Positions 15,917 through 23,802 of a stretch of DNA of 35,528 nucleotides are shown in pieces. The notes below the pieces were generated by a model. That model was not told where the DNA came from, did not search any database, and worked only from the letters and a program-made list of their open reading frames with translations. Position 1 is the stretch's first letter. Each line of letters begins with the position of its first letter. The position numbers were made by a program, and so were the translations under genes. Source of the DNA: Sedimenticola sp. (GTDB lineage: Bacteria; Pseudomonadota; Gammaproteobacteria; Chromatiales; Chromatiaceae); contig JALVNE010000195.1 of NCBI GenBank assembly GCA_027026755.1, forward strand, positions 1-35,528, read 5' to 3'.

Positions 15917-16566
15917 TGCCTGTACGCAGTGTAAAGATTTTCAGTGGTTTCGAGCGCTTCTGGCACTGGACCCAGATGGCCATTATCTTCATGTTGTTGT
16001 TCACTGGCCTGCGTATCCATGGCGTGCATGAACTCATCAGTTTCGATCAGGCCGTGGAGCTGCACACCTGGGGCGCCATCGCCCTGATGCTGCTGTGGGT
16101 GTTCGCCATCTTCTGGCATTTGACTACCGGCGCCTGGCGCCACTACCTGCCCACGATGAACGGCCTGTGGCCTGTGGCGCGCTATTACGCCTGGGACATC
16201 TTCAAGGGCAAGCCCCATCCCTACCGCAAGCACTTCTGGCGCAAGCACAACCCCCTGCAGGCCATGACCTATGCGGCCCTGAAACTCATGCTGTTTCCCG
16301 CCATTTGGGTGTCTGGCTTGGCCTACCTGTTCTACAACTACTGGCAGGGGGGTATCAGCAGTCCCTGGCTGTACTGGGTGGCCAATATCCATGTGTTCAG
16401 CGCTTATGCCATCCTGAGTTTCGTCATTATCCACGTGTATATGCTCACCACCGGCGATTCCTTCCGTCACCATGTCACGCCCATGATCACCGGCTATGAC
16501 GAAGTGGAACTGACGGATGCCGAGTTGGCCTATCTGGAGCAGGACGAGCCCGACCGGATCAAATGA
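15916..16566 (+). CDS. Di-haem cytochrome b, quinone-linked membrane partner of the octaheme cytochrome
   Basis: 216 residues with four predicted transmembrane helices and conserved histidines: FERFWHWTQ in helix 1, VELHTWGAI in helix 2, and HVFSAYAILSFVIIHVYM near the last helix. This is the pattern of the thiosulfate reductase / hydrogenase-type cytochrome b561 family, which exchanges electrons between periplasmic cytochromes and the quinone pool. GGAGGAAAG before the start and a one-base overlap (TGATG) with the octaheme gene imply translational coupling and a common complex. The C-terminal tail is acidic and cytoplasmic. Confidence 0.88.
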   Translation: MPVRSVKIFSGFERFWHWTQMAIIFMLLFTGLRIHGVHELISFDQAVELHTWGAIALMLLWVFAIFWHLTTGAWRHYLPTMNGLWPVARYYAWDIFKGKPHPYRKHFWRKHNPLQAMTYAALKLMLFPAIWVSGLAYLFYNYWQGGISSPWLYWVANIHVFSAYAILSFVIIHVYMLTTGDSFRHHVTPMITGYDEVELTDAELAYLEQDEPDRIK

Positions 16567-16695
16567 CATAGGGTTCCTGAATGAGAGCAGGACGTGGATG
16601 ATACGGCTTTCAATGCTGTAGAATGCCTATCGCAAATCTCCCAGGGATGGACTTTTACGACATCCTCCCAGGGAGGAAAGGAAGGAAAAGTTTCC

Positions 16696-17100
16696 ATGAT
16701 CCGTGGCGTGTCCCAAGGCTTGGTCTGGGAACCAATCAAAAACGACATGATCGACTACGAAGAATACGAACAACAGTGCGAACTGATTCGTAAAGAGAAC
16801 CAGGTTATTCTTGATGCCTTTGAGTCCTGGTTATTAACCCGGCACCAATATAGGTGAAGCCCCCACTCATTGATAGTAAAGGCAGGCGTGATGCACTGTC
16901 CGCCAGTCTGCGTTATCAGGTTTTGCTGTAGAATGACTACAGCGGCAATCTGAAGCCGTGCTGGCGAACAGTGCATCACGGCTGAGCGTCATCTATATTG
17001 ATGCCGGGTTAATAATACAAAAGAATAGCCAGAGTGGGTTGCAACCGTGAGAAGATATGACGATCCTTCTGTCGATATAGACAACGTGTGGCAGTGGTGA
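16696..17100 (+). pseudogene. Decayed small gene, interrupted by an inverted-repeat element
   Basis: An N-terminal part from ATG 16696 (AAGGA 9 bases upstream; also ATG at 16747) encodes MIDYEEYEQQCELIRKENQ and then DAFESWLL before running into the inverted-repeat element and a stop at 16855-16857. A second piece, 17029-17100 in the same frame, reads PEWVATVRRYDDPSVDIDN and then VWQW before TGA. From memory, both resemble the start and the end of one family of roughly 150-190-residue proteins with an integrase-like N-terminal core-binding fold. The middle is missing, replaced by the element. Function is unknown. The N-terminal piece could still be expressed as a short peptide. Confidence 0.5.
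16831..17015. mobile_element. 185-bp nested inverted-repeat (MITE-like) element
   Basis: Outer arms at 16831-16853 and 16993-17015 match over 23 bases with one mismatch (TTATTAACCCGGCA...). Inner arms at 16887-16906 and 16961-16980 match over 20 bases with one mismatch (CGTGATGCACTGT...). The centre, 16925-16943, is a third stem GCTGTAG with loop AATGA. It encodes no protein. The ends are palindromic TTA/TAA, compatible with a TA target site, but the duplication cannot be told from the palindrome. It sits inside the decayed gene. Confidence 0.7.
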
Positions 17101-17273
17101 GCCGATAATCCATCTGTCAGGCGGTTTTTGCACGTACTTGAGCCTGGCAGGATACCTCAGGTGTGATGCTTTTCCCTTAATTCATAAGGTTGGCAGTGTC
17201 TCTGCAACAGGGATGCTGTCAGTCCAAAGCCTGCAATAAATTAATGATTTATAAAATCTAGGAGTAGTAACGG

Positions 17274-20033
17274 ATGTCGAAGAAACGGGTGTTTTCCTTT
17301 ACCGAAGGTGATGGCAAGAACAAACAACTATTGGGTGGCAAGGGCGCCAATCTTTGCGAGATGACCCAGATTGGTCTGAATGTGCCGCCGGGATTCGTGG
17401 TTTCCACCGAAGCCTGCCTGGAGTATCTGGAAAGCGATTCCGATGAACTGCCTGCCGGGCTGATGGACGAGATCCGCGAGCAAATGCAGGCCGTGGAGGC
17501 AGCCACGGGAAAAGAATTCGGCGACGCGGAAAACCCGCTGCTGGTGTCCGTGCGCTCAGGCTCTGCCATGTCCATGCCCGGCATGATGGACACCATTCTT
17601 AACCTGGGACTGAATGAAAAAACCCTTCAGGGGGAGATCCGTCAGACCGGGGACGAGCGCTTCGGCTACGATTCCTACCGCCGCTTCATCCAGTTGTTTG
17701 GCAAGGTGGCCTTGGGCATTGCTGACGAATTGTTCGATGAGGAATTCAATCAGGTCAAGGAAAGCGCCCATGTCACAGAAGACGTGGGATTGTCGGCGGA
17801 GGATCTGAAGGAGATCAGCCAGCGATTCCTCAAGGTGGTGGAGCAGGCCACGGGCAAGCCCTTTCCCGAAGATCCTTTCGAGCAACTGGAAATTGCCGTC
17901 AAGGCCGTGTTCCGCTCCTGGATGGGCAAGCGCGCCGTGGACTACCGCCGCGAGTTCAACATCACCCCGGATATGGCCAATGGCACGGCAGTGAATGTTT
18001 GCACCATGGTGTTTGGCAACCGCGGCAATGATTCGGCCACGGGCGTGGCCTTCACCCGCAATCCCGCCACCGGCGAGAACAAGCTCTATGGCGAGTATCT
18101 GGTCAATGCCCAGGGCGAGGACGTGGTGGCGGGCATACGCACGCCCAAGCCCATCGACCGCCTGGCCGATGAGATGCCGCAGATGGCCAAGGAAATCGAG
18201 GAACTGCGCCAGAAGCTGGAAGCCCATTACCGGGAGGTACAGGATTTCGAGTTCACCATCGAACGCGGTACCCTCTATTGCCTGCAGACCCGCAACGGCA
18301 AGATGAATGCCACCGCCATGGTGCGCACCTCCGTGGAAATGGAGCGGGAAGGGCTCATCGACCGCAAGCAGGCCCTGTTGCGCATCCGGCCGGAGGATCT
18401 GGAGCAGATGCTCTATCCGCGTCTGGATCCCAACGCCCGGGTTACGCCCCTGGCCCAGGGCCTGCCGGCCTCCCCCGGCGCGGCCAGCGGCCATGTGGTC
18501 TTCGATGCCGATCGGGCCGAGGCGGAAGGCCGCAAGGGCCGGGATGTGATCCTGCTGCGCGAGGAAACCAAGCCCGAGGACATCCACGGCTTTTTCGCCT
18601 CTCGGGGCATACTCACCAGCCGTGGTGGAAAAACCTCTCATGCCGCCGTGGTTGCGCGGGGTATGGGTAAGCCCTGTGTGGCCGGGGCGGAAGGCATTTC
18701 CGTGGATGTGCAGCTGCGCGAAGCCTTTGTGGGCGATACGGTCATCCACGAGGGCGATCTCATCACCATAGATGGCACCAGCGGCAAGGTGTATCTGGGA
18801 GCTGTTCCTACCGTGGACGCGGATTTTTCCGCAGAGCTGAATATCCTGCTGGGCTGGGCGGATGAAACCGCGCGGCTGACGGTGATGGCCAATGCCGATA
18901 CGGCGGTGGATGCCGACCGCGCCCTGAAATACGGGGCCAAGGGCATCGGCCTGTGCCGCACCGAACGCATGTTCAATGCCGTGGAGCGTCTGCCCGTGGT
19001 CATCGAGATGATCATGGCCGAAACCACCGAGCACCGCCGCCAGGCCCTGGAGAAACTGCTGCCCATGCAGCGCCAGGATTTCCAGGAACTGTTCGAGGTC
19101 ATGGCGCCTCATCCTGTGACCATCCGCCTCCTCGATCCACCCATCCATGAGTTCCTGCCTTCCGAGCAGCAGCTCAAGGACGATCTGCAGTACCTGCAGC
19201 AGCTGCGCGATTCGGTGCGTGGCCTGGAAGTGATGTCTGGTACCCTGTCCTTGCTGAAGACAGGGGATGCGGAGAATGAAGAAGTCTTTATCCCGCCGAT
19301 GGTAGAGTCACACCAGGTGGAAGAAGCTATCGCCAAGAAAGAAACCATGCTCAAAAAGGTGCGTGCCCTGTACGAAACCAACCCCATGCTCGGACACCGG
19401 GGCGTGCGCTTGGGCATCACCTTCCCGGAGATCTACGAGATGCAGATCCGGGCAATCCTTGAAGCAGCCATGGAATGCGACAAGAAAGGGCTGGAGATTC
19501 ATCCCAAAATCAAGGTGCCCCAGGTCTGCACCGCCCAGGAACTGTTGTACGTGAAGGAAATCGTGGATCGGGTGAGCGGTGAGCTGGAAAAAGAGCTTGG
19601 CCACAAGCTTGAATTCCAGTTTGGCACCATGATCGAGGTGGTGCGCGCCTGTATGCGAGCAGACAGTCTGGCTGAGCAGGCGAATTTCTTCTCCTTTGGC
19701 ACCAACGACCTGACTCAGGCCGTCTTTTCTTTCTCCCGTGAGGATGCCGAGAACAAGTTCCTGCCTTTGTACAACGAAAGAGGCATATTGCAGGACAATC
19801 CTTTCGACGTGTTGGATGAAAAAGGCGTGGGAAAGCTCATGGAACTGGCGGTGCAATGGGGCCGGAATCAGCGTTCTGATCTGGTGGTTGGCATCTGTGG
19901 GGAACATGGTGGGCATCCGCGTTCCATCCATTTCTGCCATCGCATTGGCCTGGATTACGTCTCTTGCTCCGCGCCCCGTATCCCCGTGGCGCGCCTGGCG
20001 GCGGCCCATGCGGCCTTGTGTGAGGACTGCTGA
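17274..20033 (+). CDS. ppdK: Pyruvate, phosphate dikinase
   Basis: 919 residues. AGGAG nine bases before ATG 17274. The enzyme interconverts pyruvate + ATP + Pi with phosphoenolpyruvate + AMP + PPi. The N-terminal ATP-grasp domain has GGKGANLCEM and SVRSGSAMSMPGMMDT. The central swivelling domain has GGKTSHAAVVARGMGKPC with phospho-His456. The C-terminal TIM barrel has FGTNDLTQ and the catalytic CGEHGGHP with Cys875. It is somewhat longer than the commonest form (about 870-890). No PPDK regulatory protein gene lies next to it. In an autotroph it would supply PEP for gluconeogenesis, or run towards ATP and pyruvate with a PPi-based glycolysis. Confidence 0.96.
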   Translation: MSKKRVFSFTEGDGKNKQLLGGKGANLCEMTQIGLNVPPGFVVSTEACLEYLESDSDELPAGLMDEIREQMQAVEAATGKEFGDAENPLLVSVRSGSAMSMPGMMDTILNLGLNEKTLQGEIRQTGDERFGYDSYRRFIQLFGKVALGIADELFDEEFNQVKESAHVTEDVGLSAEDLKEISQRFLKVVEQATGKPFPEDPFEQLEIAVKAVFRSWMGKRAVDYRREFNITPDMANGTAVNVCTMVFGNRGNDSATGVAFTRNPATGENKLYGEYLVNAQGEDVVAGIRTPKPIDRLADEMPQMAKEIEELRQKLEAHYREVQDFEFTIERGTLYCLQTRNGKMNATAMVRTSVEMEREGLIDRKQALLRIRPEDLEQMLYPRLDPNARVTPLAQGLPASPGAASGHVVFDADRAEAEGRKGRDVILLREETKPEDIHGFFASRGILTSRGGKTSHAAVVARGMGKPCVAGAEGISVDVQLREAFVGDTVIHEGDLITIDGTSGKVYLGAVPTVDADFSAELNILLGWADETARLTVMANADTAVDADRALKYGAKGIGLCRTERMFNAVERLPVVIEMIMAETTEHRRQALEKLLPMQRQDFQELFEVMAPHPVTIRLLDPPIHEFLPSEQQLKDDLQYLQQLRDSVRGLEVMSGTLSLLKTGDAENEEVFIPPMVESHQVEEAIAKKETMLKKVRALYETNPMLGHRGVRLGITFPEIYEMQIRAILEAAMECDKKGLEIHPKIKVPQVCTAQELLYVKEIVDRVSGELEKELGHKLEFQFGTMIEVVRACMRADSLAEQANFFSFGTNDLTQAVFSFSREDAENKFLPLYNERGILQDNPFDVLDEKGVGKLMELAVQWGRNQRSDLVVGICGEHGGHPRSIHFCHRIGLDYVSCSAPRIPVARLAAAHAALCEDC

Positions 20034-20043
20034 ACAGTTGCTT

Positions 20044-20085
20044 ATTCAGGCCGGGGAATGCCGTGGTTTCTTCCCTGGCCTGAAT
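20044..20085. terminator. Long hairpin after ppdK
   Basis: ATTCAGGCCGGGGAA at 20044-20058 pairs with TTCCCTGGCCTGAAT at 20071-20085, 15 bp with one G-T pair and a 12-base loop. It lies 10 bases after the ppdK stop, between convergent genes. It lacks a good U-tract on either strand. Confidence 0.5.
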
Positions 20086-20134
20086 GAACGTAAAAATCTT
20101 GACAGACGATTCGGGGCGATGAAGAGACGCCGCC

Positions 20135-20195
20135 TGTAGGTCGGGCTTCAGCCCGACAATCCACCGTTGTGTGTCGGACTGAAGTCCGACCTACA
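20135..20195. repeat. REPIN-like repeat, copy 2 (complete)
   Basis: TGTAGGTCGGGCTTCAGCCC starts the left half and GTCGGACTGAAGTCCGACCT, followed by ACA, ends the right half, with a short middle CAATCCACCGTTGTGT. The outer 10 bases are exact inverted repeats (TGTAGGTCGG/CCGACCTACA). Confidence 0.88.
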
Positions 20196-20221
20196 GTCAT
20201 AACGTGGCTTAGTGTCGCGGC

Positions 20222-21196
20222 TCAGTCTGTATTTTCGCGGTGAACCGGCGGGAAGCAGTCCGAGGGAATATCCGGCTTCAGGCCGAAATCCCGCAGGGAT
20301 ACATCCAGGGCGCATTGTCCCTGAAGCATATGCAGCAGCGGAGGGCGAGGGTCGTTGTCGTGAACCCGCTCGCAGGCTTCCACGCACTGCATGCACTGGG
20401 TGCAGGTGAACATCTTGCGCTTGATGCTGCGCGGCTTGAGGCGCATGGGGCAGGCGTGTTCACAGGAAGCGTCACAGTCCGCGCACTGGGCCGAGCGGGC
20501 CCGGTCGAAGCCCACCACCAGGGCTTTCTTGTTTCCCATCCACACCAGGCTCTGGGCCAGGCCGATGACACAGCCGAAACGGCAGAACAAATGGCGGGCG
20601 AAGCTGAACTCGATGATGAACAACAGCGTGGCTACGCCGATGAACAGGGTCTGGTTGCGGGTCAGGCTCAGATGGAAGAGGTTGTAGTAGATCTCTTTCG
20701 GCGGCAGGAGATAGGTGATGAGCACCACCGCCCAGAGGAAGGAGAAGCCCAGGATGAGTAGTGCCGTCAGCCACCACCATCTGCGATCCACGGGCACGCA
20801 GCTGCCGTCCGCCTGCTGTTCCGGCAGGGCTTCCCTGTCCCACAGGGACAGCTTGCCCGAGGCCTTGCGCATGAAGTGGTTGATGGTCTCCACCACGGAA
20901 AAATGGGGGCACAGCCAGCCACAGTAGAGACGCCCCCATTTCCAGGACACCCAGATACCCAGGCCGATGATCAGTCCCAGGGGCAGGAAGAAGCGCAGGC
21001 CCATGTTGACGGCCATTTCCATGGCGCCGATTTCTCCGCTGCGAAAGGCGTCTATGCCCAGGGTCCAGGGAAAGGTGAGGAAATAGAAATGGTTTTGCTC
21101 CAGGTCGAAGCGGAACAGGTCGAACACTGGCGCCAGAATGAACAGCAGAAAGAAGCCTGTGCGCCAGGCCAGCCGTTGTTTTTGAATGCCATTCAC
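20222..21196 (-). CDS. Membrane polyferredoxin (NapH/CcoG/YccM-like 4Fe-4S protein)
   Basis: 324 residues. GTG at 21196-21194 overlaps the stop of the upstream yjbQ gene (GTGA), and the resulting N-terminus leads straight into a transmembrane helix (GFFLLFILAPVFDLFRF). At least four membrane segments are visible. Iron-sulfur motifs are YCGWLCPHFSVVE and CRFGCVIGLAQS between helices, and two ferredoxin groups at the C-terminus, CADCDASCEHACPM and CTQCMQCVEACERVH. Relatives (NapH, CcoG, YccM) move electrons from quinol to periplasmic or cytoplasmic partners. The exact partner is unknown. The upstream frame extension to 21385 is a shadow of yjbQ. Confidence 0.85.
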   Translation of the reverse strand: MNGIQKQRLAWRTGFFLLFILAPVFDLFRFDLEQNHFYFLTFPWTLGIDAFRSGEIGAMEMAVNMGLRFFLPLGLIIGLGIWVSWKWGRLYCGWLCPHFSVVETINHFMRKASGKLSLWDREALPEQQADGSCVPVDRRWWWLTALLILGFSFLWAVVLITYLLPPKEIYYNLFHLSLTRNQTLFIGVATLLFIIEFSFARHLFCRFGCVIGLAQSLVWMGNKKALVVGFDRARSAQCADCDASCEHACPMRLKPRSIKRKMFTCTQCMQCVEACERVHDNDPRPPLLHMLQGQCALDVSLRDFGLKPDIPSDCFPPVHRENTD

Positions 21197-21603
21197 TGGC
21201 GGTCTTCGATGAGGGTACAGACGATGCGCCTTTCCCGGCGAGGTCCGTCGAACTCGCAGAAAAAGATGTTCTGCCAGGTGGACAGGCCCAGCTTGCCGTC
21301 CATCAGAGGGATGGTTTCCGACGGGCCCACCAGGCCGGATTTCAGGTGGGAATCGCCGTTGCCGTCCTGCCGGTCGTGCAGCCATACCCCCCGGGGGATC
21401 AGCTTGCGCAGCAGGTTCACCACGTCGGTCTGCACGCTGTCATCCCAGTTCTCCTGGATCATGATGGCGCCTGTTGCGCCCTGGGCATAGATGTTGACCA
21501 AACCGTCCCGGATGCCGCTCCGGGCCACCAGGGCTTCCACCTGGGGGGTGATGTCCACCAGAACTTCCCGTTCACTGGTGCTGATGGTGATGATCTCGCG
21601 CAT
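21193..21603 (-). CDS. yjbQ: YjbQ/UPF0047 family protein
   Basis: 136 residues. The family signature is clear: GLVNIYAQGATGAIMIQEN, followed later by HLKSGLVGPSETIPLMDGKLGL-like and STWQNIFFCEFDGPR. YjbQ proteins can show weak thiamine-phosphate synthase activity, but their main role is not established. The gene overlaps its upstream neighbour by 32 bases and its downstream neighbour by 4, so all three minus-strand genes here form one tightly coupled operon. Confidence 0.92.
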   Translation of the reverse strand: MREIITISTSEREVLVDITPQVEALVARSGIRDGLVNIYAQGATGAIMIQENWDDSVQTDVVNLLRKLIPRGVWLHDRQDGNGDSHLKSGLVGPSETIPLMDGKLGLSTWQNIFFCEFDGPRRERRIVCTLIEDRQ

Positions 21604-22309
21604 GGTTCAGTGCCTGCAGTCGTTTCATGAGATTGTCATAATGGCTGCCCCGCCAGTAGATCTTGCCGCACTGGCTGCAGCGGAAGAAATCCCGATAGTA
21701 TTTTCTGGTCAGGGGTTCCAGCTTATGCGCAATCTTCTCCTTGGCGATGACCTGGATCAAACCGTTGCAGTCGGTGCAGCGGCGGAAGGGATGGATGTGC
21801 TGCCACAGGGCCAGGCGTTCCAGTATCTCCACCACCTGCTCGTCGGGCTGGTCCGAGCGTATCCAGTAGCCGTGTAGGATGTCACGGCGGAACAGCAGCC
21901 GGCGGTCCCGGGTGAGAATGATGCGGGATTCCCCGACCGAGATGTCCACGATTTCCCGGTCGTCCAGGTCGTTGCGCCAGGTGGTGTCGAAACCCAACAG
22001 GCGCAGCCAACGGGCCAGCTTGCCCAGGTTGACGTCCACCACGAAGGAAGGAGGATACTCAGGAGGGGGCGGATGCCGGGGATGGACATCCACATTGTCG
22101 CCAGGTTGCAGTTGGTAGTCGAAATCTTTCGGTACCTGATTGACCCGGATCGCCCCCACTTCGGAATGGGGCACGCCCAGGACTTCGATGGGGTCCTTGA
22201 TGGCGGGATTGCCGGGAAAACGGCAGGAAATCAGGTCCTCGCGTTGCTCTGGAGGAAAAAAGTCCTTCAGGCAGCCGTGAAAGCGAAAATGGGCCAGATG
22301 GGGTTTCAT
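21572..22309 (-). CDS. Mut7-C RNase-domain protein with ubiquitin-like N-terminus
   Basis: 245 residues from ATG 22309. Residues 1-80 are a ubiquitin-like (Mut7-C_ub) domain ending in LQPGDNVDVHP. From about residue 88, FVVDVNLGKLARWLRLLGFDT gives the PIN-like Mut7-C core with acidic residues at Asp92, Asp114-117 and in ILTRDRRLL. The C-terminal zinc ribbon has CTDC and CSQC. The family is predicted to be a ribonuclease acting on RNA. The start has only a short-spaced GGAG; the same frame stays open upstream to 22408 and contains CRHC and HCP, so a longer form is possible. It overlaps yjbQ by 32 bases. Confidence 0.85.
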   Translation of the reverse strand: MKPHLAHFRFHGCLKDFFPPEQREDLISCRFPGNPAIKDPIEVLGVPHSEVGAIRVNQVPKDFDYQLQPGDNVDVHPRHPPPPEYPPSFVVDVNLGKLARWLRLLGFDTTWRNDLDDREIVDISVGESRIILTRDRRLLFRRDILHGYWIRSDQPDEQVVEILERLALWQHIHPFRRCTDCNGLIQVIAKEKIAHKLEPLTRKYYRDFFRCSQCGKIYWRGSHYDNLMKRLQALNHARDHHHQHQ

Positions 22310-22502
22310 GACTCCATGATAATGGCTTCCAGGCTGTTTGGGGCAATGCTTTGCGGGCTGGCTGATGTTGTGGAAGCGTCCGCAGTGGCGGCACAGTCTG
22401 CCCAGCAAGGGATGCCACAGGTGTTGAAGTGATTCTTGTACAGGACTTTCCCTCTCGCTTACAGCGCCCGATAGCGCCTACGCTTTTTGCTATCATGACG
22501 CC

Positions 22503-22814
22503 ATGAGCAACAGCAATCAGGTATTGAAACGTCGCCAGGTTCTTCAGCTGCTGGAAGAACACAAGCCAACGCTCGCCCGCCGCTTCGGTGTCATCGATTT
22601 GGCATTGTTCGGCTCGACGGCGCGTGACGGGGCCAAGGCAGACAGCGACGTGGACATCCTGGTGGCCTTCGATGGCCCGGCCAGCTCGGACCGTTATTTC
22701 GGGGTTCAGTTCTACCTCGAAGACTTGCTCGGTCATCCTGTCGATCTGGTCACGAACAAGGCGCTACGGCAGGAACTTCGTCCCTTCATCGAACGTGAAG
22801 CCATCCATGTCTGA
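22503..22814 (+). CDS. mntA: MntA-type minimal nucleotidyltransferase antitoxin
   Basis: 103 residues. GSTARDGAKADSDVD at residues 37-51 is the minimal nucleotidyltransferase GSX10DXD motif, with Gly37, Ser38, Asp49 and Asp51. In characterised HepT-MntA pairs this protein AMPylates a tyrosine of the HEPN toxin and silences it. It overlaps the next gene by 8 bases, as usual for such pairs. A Shine-Dalgarno sequence is not obvious. Confidence 0.9.
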   Translation: MSNSNQVLKRRQVLQLLEEHKPTLARRFGVIDLALFGSTARDGAKADSDVDILVAFDGPASSDRYFGVQFYLEDLLGHPVDLVTNKALRQELRPFIEREAIHV

Positions 22815-23154
22815 CGCGGAAAAATCCACCCGGGAGTGGGCTTTCTATGTGGACGATATGTTGACGTTCGCTACCAAGGTGCTTGCCTACACAAAAGGTC
22901 TGAACAAAAGACAGTTCATCGAGCACGAAATGGTCTACGATGCAGTGCTGCGTAACCTCGAACTGATCGGTGAGGCGGCAGCCCACATTCCGGATGATGT
23001 ACGCGCTGACCATCCTGATATCCCCTGGCGCATGATCGTGGCCACACGAAACCGCGTGATCCACGCCTATCTTGGAATCGATCAGGACACAATCTGGAGT
23101 ATTGTTCAGGATGATGTTCCGAGGCTGCTGGAAAGTTTGAAAAAGTTGAAGTGA
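22807..23154 (+). CDS. hepT: HepT-type HEPN RNase toxin
   Basis: 115 residues (DUF86/HEPN). The catalytic RX4HXY motif is intact: Arg81 in RNRVIHAY, His86 and Tyr88, the last being the residue AMPylated by MntA in studied systems. HEPN toxins of this kind cleave RNA, in some cases the tRNA 3' end. The intact motif and clean coupling to mntA argue for a functional module. Confidence 0.9.
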   Translation: MSDAEKSTREWAFYVDDMLTFATKVLAYTKGLNKRQFIEHEMVYDAVLRNLELIGEAAAHIPDDVRADHPDIPWRMIVATRNRVIHAYLGIDQDTIWSIVQDDVPRLLESLKKLK

Positions 23155-23325
23155 GACACGAGAAAACAGTCGTGCGGGAAGAATATCTCCTGTGTTGTCA
23201 ACGAGGTTTCCCTGTTTGACCGGATAGACCTGCCCCTCGGTCAAGTCCCGATGATGTTTTCTCCGGGGCAGGTGGCAAGCGTTGCCAGTCATCCCCCAGA
23301 ACCTGCTGCATCAGGCATGACGGAC

Positions 23326-23802
23326 TCATGTCAGGCCTCCCGTGGGCTTGAATATCATCAGGAACAAAATGAGCAGCATGCAGCCGAAGGCGGGAACACC
23401 CAGCCAGAACCAGTATCGGGCATAGAGGTGATAGCGTTCAGGGAGGGGCTGAGCTGTTGCCAGGCATTGCCGGGACAGGTCGCGCATGCGGATCTGCAGC
23501 CAGACCACAGGCAGCCAGCAAAGCCCGGCCACTGTATAGAGCAGCAGGCTGATGATGATCCATGGGCTGTGCAACGGCAGGCCGAGGACATGCGCCATGC
23601 CCAGCCCGGTGAGGGGTTGTAGGATGACCGTGGGAAGGGTGAACAGCCAGTCGGCGCGCACCACCAGGCTGTTGACGCAGACCAGGCCAGCCAGGTCACC
23701 CCGGCGATCGGCCATGAGCTTGTACCAGGCGCTGCCCAGCCCGGTGCCAAACAGCAGCACCAGGCTCAGCAGGTGCAGGTATTTCAGAACCAGATAGCTC
23801 AC
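23326..23802 (-). CDS. DUF2269-family membrane protein
   Basis: 158 residues from GTG 23802, which overlaps the stop of the upstream SDR gene (GTGA). Four hydrophobic segments are visible (YLHLLSLVLLFGTGLGSAWY, LFTLPTVILQPLTGLGM, IIISLLLYTVAGLCWLPVVW, FWLGVPAFGCMLLILFLMIF). This fits DUF2269, integral membrane proteins of unknown function often linked to SDR-type reductase genes. The longer open frame to 24075 is a shadow of that SDR gene. Confidence 0.8.
   Translation of the reverse strand: MSYLVLKYLHLLSLVLLFGTGLGSAWYKLMADRRGDLAGLVCVNSLVVRADWLFTLPTVILQPLTGLGMAHVLGLPLHSPWIIISLLLYTVAGLCWLPVVWLQIRMRDLSRQCLATAQPLPERYHLYARYWFWLGVPAFGCMLLILFLMIFKPTGGLT

Noticed and set aside
17556..19148. 530-residue open frame on the minus strand opposite ppdK
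   Set aside because: Covers conserved ppdK domains on the plus strand; composition is that of an antisense shadow.
22310..22408. Longer start for the Mut7-C protein giving a Cys/His-rich N-terminus
   Set aside because: The frame is open with CRHC and HCP, but begins at TTG with no ribosome site and the family start fits ATG 22309; kept only as a note.
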